Source: Planctomycetota bacterium (lineage in GTDB: Bacteria; Planctomycetota; Phycisphaerae; Phycisphaerales; SM1A02). Taken from it: a stretch of DNA of 5,286 nt. This document shows positions 1-4,737 of this stretch, piece after piece. The stretch spans positions 1-5,286 of the forward strand of contig RFQW01000143.1 of the NCBI GenBank assembly GCA_009924765.1, in the 5' to 3' direction. Made by a program: the position numbers and the translations under genes. Below the pieces are notes generated by a model, which was not told the origin of the DNA, ran no database searches, and saw only the letters and a list, made by a program, of their open reading frames with translations. Each line of letters starts with the position of its first letter. Within the stretch, counting starts at the first letter, position 1.

Positions 1-733
1 CATGCTGGCCACCACGCGCCTGCTCACGCTGGTCACCGCAGGTGGCATGGCCTTCACCGGTCATCTGGGTGGCAACATGAAGTGGGGCGATGACTTCGTG
101 ACGGAACCCGTGGGTGCGGCCATCAAGCTGAGCTGGAACCGGATTCGCGAATTGAACGAGCGTCCGCAGGGCGCAGCGTCGCCTGCCACGAAGGACGAGA
201 CCAAGTCCGAAGAGAAGAAGGCGGAGAACCCACCCGCGACGACCGACGACAAGCCATCCGGCGAGGCGAAGCCTGCCGATGCGCCGCATGCGAGCATGGG
301 CGCCGTGTCGGGCGATGCCTTCGATGCCGATGAGCCTCCGCAGACGCCACCGGCCCCGCCGGCAGACAAGCCTTCCGCCGGCAAGGCGGCTGGTGACAAG
401 CCCGCTGCGACCACCGTTCCGCCCAAGAAGCCGGTGAGCTACAAGGACGACCTGCTGCCGCTGATGAAGGCGCGCTGCTACGAGTGCCACAGCGGCGAGA
501 AGCCGAAGGACGGCATCGGCTTCGATCACATGGAAGAGCTCATCAAGACCACCGGCAAGCGCGCCGTGGTGATGAAGGGCGATCCGGCCAAGAGCACCGC
601 ATTCACCGCGGTGATGAAGGCTGACACCAGCAAGAAGCGCATGCCACCTCCGAAGAAGGGTGATCGCCTGACGCCGGAAGAGGCTGGCATCATCGAGGCC
701 TGGATCAAGGAAGGCGCGAAACTGGACAACTGA
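1..733 (+). CDS. Membrane-anchored planctomycete cytochrome c (PSC1) domain protein, 5' partial
   Basis: This is the C-terminal part of a predicted c-type cytochrome acting on the outer face of the cytoplasmic membrane. The frame is open at the left edge. An ATG lies at position 2, but the first residues (LLTLVTAGG then TGHLGG) look like the last helix and loop of a membrane domain of the DUF2231 type, so the true start is probably upstream. Counting from that ATG, residues 1-24 are hydrophobic. Residues about 57-145 form a low-complexity Ala/Pro/Lys/Asp linker. Residues about 146-243 are a PSC1-like domain. The haem attachment motif CYECH is at 159-163, and a probable axial Met is M214 in RMPPP. 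The end (LTPEEAGIIEAWIKEGA) matches the usual closing helix of the family. It probably transfers electrons; its partner is not visible. The stop TGA abuts the stop of the convergent transporter gene. The family call is strong, and the DUF2231 call rests on a short fragment. Confidence 0.88.
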   Translation, partial: MLATTRLLTLVTAGGMAFTGHLGGNMKWGDDFVTEPVGAAIKLSWNRIRELNERPQGAASPATKDETKSEEKKAENPPATTDDKPSGEAKPADAPHASMGAVSGDAFDADEPPQTPPAPPADKPSAGKAAGDKPAATTVPPKKPVSYKDDLLPLMKARCYECHSGEKPKDGIGFDHMEELIKTTGKRAVVMKGDPAKSTAFTAVMKADTSKKRMPPPKKGDRLTPEEAGIIEAWIKEGAKLDN

Positions 734-1993
734 TCAGCGGTCGTCCAGCGCCTGCTGCGCCGTGGAGCGTGCGGGCCGGATGCACAGCATCAGCAGCGCC
801 GACGCCAGCGCAAGCCCGGCGAACGCCGCGAAGATGCCGTTCAGCGGCACCTTCGCATCGCGCAGCCGACCAAAGCCCCAGTCGGCCAGCCCACCGCAGC
901 TGATGCTGACGAAGTTCATCAATCCGTAGCCGGTGGCGCGCAGGTTCGGGCGCGCGATCTGGCACAGGATGGGCATGTTGTTGCAGTCGAACATGCCCCA
1001 GCCAAGACCGAACAGCACGAGGAACGCGACGGCGATGCCAAGGGAGCCCGCATTGCCCACACCAAACAGTGCCGGGGCGAGCAGCGTGATGCCCATCGCG
1101 CTCACGAACATTCGGCCGCGGGGTTGCGTGCGCGCCCATCGGTCGGCAAGCCATCCACCCACGAACACGCCCAGCAGCGCCGCAAGATTCCAGTACAGCG
1201 TGGCGGACACGCCCGCAGCGCCCTGACCCAGATTGAACTGCTGCTTCAGGATCGCCGGCATCCAGTCGCGCACCACCCATCCCGCAAGCGCGGGCAGCGT
1301 GAAGCAGGTCACCAGCAGCAGGAAGGCGGGGCTCCGCAGCAGGTGCAGCAACGACGCCAGCACGCCTTCGTTCGTCGCCGCATCCATGTCGTTTCGCCGT
1401 GGTGGCTCACGCAGCAGCACTCCCAGCGGCAGCGCGTACAGCAGTCCCGCAAGGCCAGCCGCGTGGAACGCGAAGCGCCAGCCCAGATCCTGGTTGTCGG
1501 CAACGTAACCGCCGAAGCCGCCCAGGATCACGCCCGCGTAGATCGCCGTTTGATGCACACCCACCGCGCGGCTGCGCGTGGCGCCCGCGTGGTGATCCGC
1601 GATCAGCGCCAGCGCGGCGGGGATGTAGAAGGCCTCGCTGAAACCCATCAGCGTGCGCGTCCACAGCAGCTGGTCGTAGCTGGTGGCGTTGCCCGTGAGC
1701 CATGTCACCACCGACCAGGCGGCGAGGCTTGCGACGATGGTCACGCGGCGGCCCAGTCGATCCGCCACAAGCCCTCCCAGCGGACTCAGGAACGCGTACA
1801 CCCACTTGAACTGCCCCAGCATGAAGCCCCAGTTCGCGTCGGTCTGCACGCTGGCCACATCCTGCATCACCGAGAACTTCATCGAGGCCAGCATCTGGCG
1901 ATCGAGGTAGTTCAGCAGCGCCACCGGCCACAGCAGCGCCACGGCCATCCAGGCAAGGCGAGCGGTGCTGGAAAAAGAAGACGGGCCGCGCAT
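734..1993 (-). CDS. Major facilitator superfamily (MFS) transporter
   Basis: This is a predicted 12-helix inner-membrane secondary transporter of about 419 residues, the usual MFS length. Counted from a GTG eight codons upstream at 2017, the first helix carries NYLDRQ (36-41), typical of the anion:cation symporter branch that includes sugar-acid transporters. The loop between helices 2 and 3 carries motif A, GGLVADRLGRR (81-91). A degenerate second copy, GGWLADRWA (287-295), lies in the matching loop of the second half. A charged central loop (about 203-215, REPPRRNDMDA) separates the halves. I chose the ATG at 1993 over the GTG at 2017; neither has a Shine-Dalgarno sequence. The gene lies 56 bp downstream of the calcium-loop protein gene on the same strand, so cotranscription is possible. 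The substrate cannot be read from sequence; an organic anion is a guess from the NYLDRQ motif. Its TGA abuts the stop of the cytochrome gene with no spacer. Confidence 0.93.
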   Translation of the reverse strand: MRGPSSFSSTARLAWMAVALLWPVALLNYLDRQMLASMKFSVMQDVASVQTDANWGFMLGQFKWVYAFLSPLGGLVADRLGRRVTIVASLAAWSVVTWLTGNATSYDQLLWTRTLMGFSEAFYIPAALALIADHHAGATRSRAVGVHQTAIYAGVILGGFGGYVADNQDLGWRFAFHAAGLAGLLYALPLGVLLREPPRRNDMDAATNEGVLASLLHLLRSPAFLLLVTCFTLPALAGWVVRDWMPAILKQQFNLGQGAAGVSATLYWNLAALLGVFVGGWLADRWARTQPRGRMFVSAMGITLLAPALFGVGNAGSLGIAVAFLVLFGLGWGMFDCNNMPILCQIARPNLRATGYGLMNFVSISCGGLADWGFGRLRDAKVPLNGIFAAFAGLALASALLMLCIRPARSTAQQALDDR

Positions 1994-1996
1994 GGG

Positions 1997-2010
1997 CCCC
2001 AAGTATGGGG
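1997..2010 (-). other. Small hairpin just upstream of the MFS start codon
   Basis: On the minus strand CCCCA and TGGGG pair around a four-base loop. The stem ends three bases before the ATG at 1993, which is where a ribosome binding site would sit. If the ATG is the true start, the stem could limit initiation. If the GTG at 2017 is used instead, the stem is inside the coding region. The stem is only 5 bp, so chance occurrence is possible. Confidence 0.3.
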
Positions 2011-2049
2011 TGAACACGCGCGGCCCGTCGGGTCAGCCAGTGTCTCGCG

Positions 2050-2568
2050 TCAGACCGCCGAGCCCATGTTCAGCAGGATGTAGGCCAGATCGCCGAAGCT
2101 GTACTCGCCATCGCCATCCAGGTCACCCTGGTACTGGAAGGGGCTGTCCGCGATGCCCATCCAGTAGTACACGTCGCGGCTGTCCACGAATCCGTTCAGG
2201 TTCATGTCGCCATTGATGCGCTCGCACGTGTCCAGACGGCCGTCGCGGTCACGATCCTCGGCGCCGCCGGCGATGTCGGCCGAGTCGGCGATGCCGTTGC
2301 CATCGCAATCGCCGCTGCCGATCAGCGCATAGTCCGCGCCATCGGCGAGCACCTGCTCGGCATCGTTGGTGCCGATCTCGTTCAGGATCCAGGCGCCCCA
2401 ATCGTTCTTCGACTCGACCACCACGTCCGTGATCTCGTCCGACGCATCGAAGGTGGCGACCACGCGGGTCTCCTCGGACTCGATCACGGCGACCTTGTCG
2501 GCCACGGCGGTCAGGCTTGCGAAAAGGGGAAGGGCGAACAGCAGTGCCACGGTGTGTCCAGTCTTCAT
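2050..2568 (-). CDS. Secreted protein with calcium-loop (DCDGNG/dockerin-like) repeats
   Basis: The 172-residue product begins with a clear signal peptide: MKTGHT, a hydrophobic core at about 7-20, and a likely cleavage after AVA (21-23). Residues 24-85 are a small domain I do not recognise. Four Asp/Asn/Gly-rich loops follow: GDCDGNGIADSADI (86-99), DRDRDGRLDTCE (105-116), GDMNLNGFVDSRD (120-132) and GDLDGDGEYSFGD (148-160). Loops of this kind bind Ca2+ in EF-hand, dockerin and thrombospondin type 3 repeats. The last two each continue into a short helix ending in MG (YYWMG; LAYILLNMG), like the paired dockerin half-repeats frequent in secreted planctomycete proteins. The protein is therefore probably exported and calcium-stabilised; its partner or target is unknown. 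The ATG at 2568 was chosen because AAGGAG lies seven bases upstream and the signal peptide starts there; a start at 2619 would put 17 polar residues before it. The MFS gene follows 56 bp downstream. Confidence 0.88.
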   Translation of the reverse strand: MKTGHTVALLFALPLFASLTAVADKVAVIESEETRVVATFDASDEITDVVVESKNDWGAWILNEIGTNDAEQVLADGADYALIGSGDCDGNGIADSADIAGGAEDRDRDGRLDTCERINGDMNLNGFVDSRDVYYWMGIADSPFQYQGDLDGDGEYSFGDLAYILLNMGSAV

Positions 2569-2575
2569 TGGTGTG

Positions 2576-2581
2576 CTCCTT
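2576..2581 (-). promoter_or_regulatory. Ribosome binding site of the calcium-loop protein gene
   Basis: AAGGAG on the minus strand ends seven bases before the ATG at 2568. It is the only strong Shine-Dalgarno sequence I see next to a chosen start in this window, and it settles the start of this gene. No convincing promoter was found between it and the tRNA. Confidence 0.8.
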
Positions 2582-2679
2582 GAGCGGGTGTTGGTGTGTG
2601 AAGCGATGCCGAGGCCCAACTAATCACCAAAGGGCCGTCCAGCACCACCTTTCGAATGTGCCCGGAACCAGATTCATCG

Positions 2680-2760
2680 GCGTTTGAAACGCAGTCGCTG
2701 CAAAGGCAGATGCGATCCGCAAGTGCTTGTAAACAAGTGGTTTGCGAAACCTGCGCAGGT
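2680..2760. repeat. Cluster of six short inverted repeats
   Basis: Six perfect short inverted repeats nearly tile 81 bp: 2680-2692 (GCGTTT/AAACGC, 1-base centre), 2698-2709 (CTGC/GCAG, 4-base loop), 2711-2721 (TGCG/CGCA, 3-base loop), 2726-2737 (CTTGT/ACAAG, 2-base centre), 2739-2751 (GGTTT/AAACC, 3-base loop) and 2749-2760 (the 12-bp palindrome ACCTGCGCAGGT). Gaps are 1-5 bases, and the last two overlap by three. The cluster begins 23 bp past the mature tRNA end and lies about 110-190 bp upstream of the calcium-loop gene start. It could be protein binding sites, processing hairpins of a tRNA read-through transcript, or chance. No U-run follows any stem in tRNA sense, so an intrinsic terminator is not supported. 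Confidence 0.5.
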
Positions 2761-2782
2761 CACGATTGCGGGGTCAGGAAGG

Positions 2783-2856
2783 CGTCCCGGGCAGGATTCG
2801 AACCTGCGACCTGGAGCTTAGAAGGCTCCTGCTCTATCCAACTGAGCTACCGGGAC
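2783..2856 (-). tRNA. tRNA-Arg (anticodon UCU)
   Basis: The minus strand folds into a complete 74-nt cloverleaf. The acceptor stem is GTCCCGG/CCGGGAC. The D stem is GCTC/GAGC with GG in its loop. The anticodon stem GGAGC/GCTCC holds the loop CTTCTAA, giving anticodon TCT for Arg codons AGA and AGG. The variable loop is five bases. The T stem GCAGG/CCTGC holds the loop TTCGAAT. The discriminator base is G. The 3' CCA is not encoded (the next bases are CCT), so it must be added after transcription. The gene lies 23 bp downstream of the MmcB-like gene on the same strand, so read-through from that gene could also supply it. Confidence 0.97.
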
Positions 2857-2876
2857 GTGTGCATTCGCGCCGCCGC

Positions 2877-2882
2877 AGTCTA
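2877..2882 (-). promoter_or_regulatory. Candidate -10 element for tRNA-Arg
   Basis: TAGACT fits the TANNNT pattern of a -10 box. It ends 20 bases before the mature tRNA 5' end, which would leave a leader of about 13 nt for RNase P to remove. A 3-of-6 match to a -35 box (TCGATC, 2899-2904) lies 16 bp upstream. The first three bases of TAGACT are also the stop codon of the upstream gene. The evidence is spacing plus a weak consensus match. Confidence 0.3.
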
Positions 2883-3749
2883 CGGTCTTCCGCGCAGCGA
2901 TCGATGCACGTTGCGCACGGTCCGCCAGCGGCGCGGTTCGGGTGAGTCCAGATGCGTGGCGCCGCGTCGCAGGCGCAGCGCGCCTCGGCAGTGTTCAAGC
3001 AGGCCCCAGCCCGCGGGCACTTCGTGCGCCTTCAGCATGCCGGCGGGGCAGCACAGATACATCCGGTCGGCGATGCGCCAGCGCGTCATGCGCGCGAACT
3101 TCACCTGCGACTGCAGTGCCTCGCCGGCAAGGCGCGCGTCTCGATCGGCGCTTCGCACGCTGGCCAGCTTGGAGCGCTCGAAGTCCCAGCCGTCGGTTTC
3201 GGGAAACAGCGATTCGCCGGTGCGTTGCAGGTGTGGCTCCCATGTGCGCACCAGTTGCTCGCGCAGTCGATCGCGTCGCCTTTGCAGGCGCGCATGCTCG
3301 CTCGCGGCGCGATCCAGATCCGCGCGATCGCTCAGAAAGTCCGCGCGTGTGGCCTTGCATTCGATCACCACCGTGGTGACCGTGCGCATGATGCGTCGAA
3401 CGGTTGCGGGTTCGGGATCGCGATCCGGCTGTGCGAACAGGTTCACCGCGCCGCCTTCGCGCAGCAGGCAAGCGAGGGGATCGGTGTCTGCCGGTGACCA
3501 CAGCATCCCGGTCGCCGCCGAAGGTTCGGGCACGCGTGCGCCCATCGCATCCATCCATCGCCGCATGTCCGACTTCGAAAGCGCATCCACGCCCTCCAGT
3601 CGCGCCGCATCGCCCTGCATCCATGCCGCCACATCGGCGCGCCAATGCGGAATGGCCGTGGTCACCTCGCATGCCACCGCGCTTGCGTCGGCGGCATGCA
3701 GCCAGGCCATGGCGCAGCGCTTGAGCAGGGCGTGCAGATCGGATTCCAT
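2880..3749 (-). CDS. Probable PD-(D/E)XK nuclease-fold protein, MmcB-like, with two insertions
   Basis: The product is 289 residues. I do not recognise a named gene, but three blocks resemble MmcB-type DNA-repair proteins of the PD-(D/E)XK fold. They are PHWRADVAAW (34-43), with a candidate catalytic Asp at D39; VVIECKATRADFLSD (127-141), with the E-x-K pair E130 and K132; and a C-terminal block with DRMYLCCPAGM (228-238), EVP (243-245) and GWGLLE (247-252). In typical MmcB-like proteins these blocks are close together. Here about 80 residues separate the first two, and about 75 charged, probably helical residues (143-217, rich in Arg, Asp and Glu) separate the last two. It may bind or cut DNA, or be an inactive relative. 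The ATG at 3749 has no Shine-Dalgarno sequence but has TACGCT six bases upstream. The gene is divergent from the DUF4190-type gene and followed 23 bp later by tRNA-Arg. It is clearly coding; the fold assignment is moderate and no role in repair has been shown. Confidence 0.8.
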   Translation of the reverse strand: MESDLHALLKRCAMAWLHAADASAVACEVTTAIPHWRADVAAWMQGDAARLEGVDALSKSDMRRWMDAMGARVPEPSAATGMLWSPADTDPLACLLREGGAVNLFAQPDRDPEPATVRRIMRTVTTVVIECKATRADFLSDRADLDRAASEHARLQRRRDRLREQLVRTWEPHLQRTGESLFPETDGWDFERSKLASVRSADRDARLAGEALQSQVKFARMTRWRIADRMYLCCPAGMLKAHEVPAGWGLLEHCRGALRLRRGATHLDSPEPRRWRTVRNVHRSLRGRP

Positions 3750-3755
3750 GGCGTG

Positions 3756-3761
3756 CAGCGT
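3756..3761 (-). promoter_or_regulatory. Candidate -10 box of the MmcB-like gene (leaderless start)
   Basis: TACGCT on the minus strand (TANNNT pattern) ends six bases before the ATG at 3749. No Shine-Dalgarno sequence is present. A start site 6-8 bases after a -10 box would fall on the start codon, giving a leaderless message. There is no good -35 match. Confidence 0.3.
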
Positions 3762-3811
3762 AGGCCTGTTGCCCGGCGTGATCGTGCGGGTGAGCGCCGG
3801 CGGTGCGCCGT

Positions 3812-3817
3812 TAGCAT
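3812..3817 (+). promoter_or_regulatory. Candidate -10 box of the DUF4190-type gene (leaderless start)
   Basis: TAGCAT ends seven bases before the ATG at 3825, and no Shine-Dalgarno sequence is present. This mirrors the arrangement at the divergent gene on the other strand, so both messages may be leaderless. The -35 region is not recognisable. Confidence 0.33.
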
Positions 3818-3824
3818 TCGCCGC

Positions 3825-4415
3825 ATGACGCAGCTTCCGTCCGACCCCGTGTACGCCCCCGGCATGCCGCAGGCGGATCAGTCGAACACACTTGGCCTGG
3901 CGGGTTTCATCACCTCGCTGGTGGGATTCGCGCTCACGGGTGGCTTGCTGTGTCCGGTGGGGCTGATCCTGAGCCTGATCGCGCTGCGCAGGCAGCCGCG
4001 CGGCTTCGCGATCGCGGGCGTGGTGCTGGGCGTGATGGGAAGCTGCGGCGGCTGCATCATCGCGCTGTTCGTGCTGCCGGCGATCGCCATCGCCATCGCC
4101 GGAGGCGCGACCGTGCTCACCGCTGCGGCGTTCATGCTTGTCGGCGGCACGCCGGCCATGGAGACCTTCGATCACATGTTCCAAATCAAGCGCGAGATCG
4201 GCGTGTACGCGAAGCAGCATGGCGCGCCACCCACCTCGCTGGCCGACCTCAACCTGCCCGCCGACATGCTCGATGACGGCTGGGGCACGCCGCTGCAGTA
4301 TCAGGTGTCGGGCAACGCGCCCCCGTGGAAGTGGACGCTGCAGACGGCCGGGCCCAACCGGCAGCTGGAGCAGGACGACTTCACCTTCAGCGGCGAGTTC
4401 ACGGCCAAGCCCTGA
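3825..4415 (+). CDS. DUF4190-type membrane protein with pseudopilin-like C-terminal domain
   Basis: The 196-residue product has a short polar N-terminus (1-20) and two or three hydrophobic segments (about 24-53, 58-92 and possibly 93-108). The first two resemble DUF4190: GLAGFITSLVGF, then a short RRQPRG turn, then FAIAGVVLGVMG. Residues about 113-192 look like the C-terminal domain of a type II secretion major pseudopilin (GspG). They hold a helix with IKREIGVYAKQHGAPPTSLADL (121-142), then DGWGTPLQY (151-159, compare DPWG.PY.Y) and TAGPNRQLEQDDF (174-186, compare the Gly/Asp calcium loop). There is no N-terminal prepilin cleavage signal, so this is probably a membrane-anchored sensor or adhesion module, not a pilus subunit. 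Its function is unknown. The ATG at 3825 was chosen because the protein-like sequence begins there; upstream codons in frame are antisense to the divergent gene. It converges with nuoC across 322 bp. Confidence 0.88.
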   Translation: MTQLPSDPVYAPGMPQADQSNTLGLAGFITSLVGFALTGGLLCPVGLILSLIALRRQPRGFAIAGVVLGVMGSCGGCIIALFVLPAIAIAIAGGATVLTAAAFMLVGGTPAMETFDHMFQIKREIGVYAKQHGAPPTSLADLNLPADMLDDGWGTPLQYQVSGNAPPWKWTLQTAGPNRQLEQDDFTFSGEFTAKP

Positions 4416-4434
4416 CGCGCGCATCGACAGCCCC

Positions 4435-4469
4435 AAAAACGGAAACGGCCTCTTTCGAGGCCAGTTCCG
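4435..4469 (-). terminator. Intrinsic terminator (minus strand)
   Basis: Read on the minus strand, CGGAA pairs with UUCCG and GGCCUC with GAGGCC around a GAAA tetraloop. The two stems are joined by one U-G wobble and one C-U mismatch, and five U residues follow directly (4435-4439). Read on the plus strand, the same hairpin has two mismatches and only a broken U run (CTTCTGTTGTG), so the design favours minus-strand transcription. It begins 24 bases after the stop of the plus-strand DUF4190-type gene and may also serve that gene weakly. Confidence 0.72.
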
Positions 4470-4530
4470 CTTCTGTTGTGCGGACGACGGGTTCCCGTCC
4501 ATCGTCCTGCGTCGTGTCGAGGCCAGTTCC
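4455..4530. repeat. 14-bp direct repeat
   Basis: TCGAGGCCAGTTCC occurs at 4455-4468 and again at 4517-4530, offset by 62 bases. In the first copy it forms the 3' half of the terminator hairpin; in the second it forms part of the GGCCA/UGGCC hairpin. Related GTTCCC hexamers occur at 4491-4496 and 4563-4568. Confidence 0.6.
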
Positions 4531-4676
4531 CGTGGCCGTCAAACACTTGTCTGAGGCAGGTCGTTCCCACAACCTGCACTCAACTTCCTTCACCTGTACA
4601 AACGAGAATTCGGCTCGTGACACGTCATGCCTGAGCAAGTTTTTCCGGAAAGATGCAGAAGTGGCGTTTGTGCGGC

Positions 4677-4712
4677 AAAAACGACGCTGGCCCACCGATC
4701 GGCGGGCCAGCG
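4677..4712 (-). terminator. Intrinsic terminator of nuoC
   Basis: On the minus strand CGCUGGCCC pairs perfectly with GGGCCAGCG (4685-4693 with 4704-4712) around a ten-base loop. The stem is followed by UCG and then five U residues (4677-4681). The stem begins 25 bases after the nuoC stop codon. This is the strongest terminator in the window and marks the end of the transcription unit that carries nuoC. Confidence 0.85.
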
Positions 4713-4737
4713 GAAGGTTCGGCGGGGTGGCGGGCGC

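Larger units (their letters stand above)
4435..4577 (-). ncRNA. Candidate structured small RNA ending in its own terminator
   Basis: On the minus strand this non-coding stretch folds by eye into four hairpins in order. The first is 4577-4556: GCAGGU/ACCUGC extended by a U-G wobble and GU/AC to nine pairs, capped by the GNRA loop GGGA. The second is 4537-4521: GGCCA/UGGCC with loop CGGGAAC. The third is 4507-4482: GGACGA/UCGUCC outside CGGG/CCCG with a four-base bulge. The last is the terminator hairpin with its GAAA loop and U5. The wobble pairs work only in minus-strand RNA. The nuoC terminator lies upstream, so a separate promoter would be needed, and I did not find a convincing one. The 5' end is a guess. 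It could instead be a set of backup terminators. Confidence 0.28.

Noticed and set aside
1124..2083. Long open frame on the plus strand (319 codons)
   Set aside because: It is antisense to the MFS gene, Arg/Gln/His-rich, and without any hydrophobic or domain pattern. It is a GC-rich shadow.
2569..2619. Earlier start for the calcium-loop protein at 2619
   Set aside because: It would add 17 polar residues before a good signal peptide and would bury the AAGGAG site within the coding region.
2680..2760. CRISPR array
   Set aside because: The inverted repeats differ in sequence and length, and there are no equal repeats with spacers.
2680..2860. tRNA-linked integration (att) site
   Set aside because: I see no duplicate of the tRNA 3' end nearby and no integrase gene. 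The only shared piece is an eight-base match (AACCTGCG), which is too short.
3645..3824. 60-codon N-terminal extension of the DUF4190-type protein
   Set aside because: It overlaps the divergent gene, is Arg-rich and has no family resemblance. The ATG at 3825 starts the recognisable protein.
2656..3828. Long open frame on the plus strand (390 codons)
   Set aside because: It runs through the tRNA on the wrong strand, giving the well-known artefact peptide AGFEPATWSLEGSCSIQLSYR, and then antisense through the MmcB-like gene. Its product is Arg/Ser-rich with no domain.
3750..4502. In-frame N-terminal extension of the MmcB-like protein up to 4502
   Set aside because: The extension is antisense to the DUF4190-type gene and its residues are low-complexity Arg/His/Gln. 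The recognisable protein begins at the ATG at 3749.
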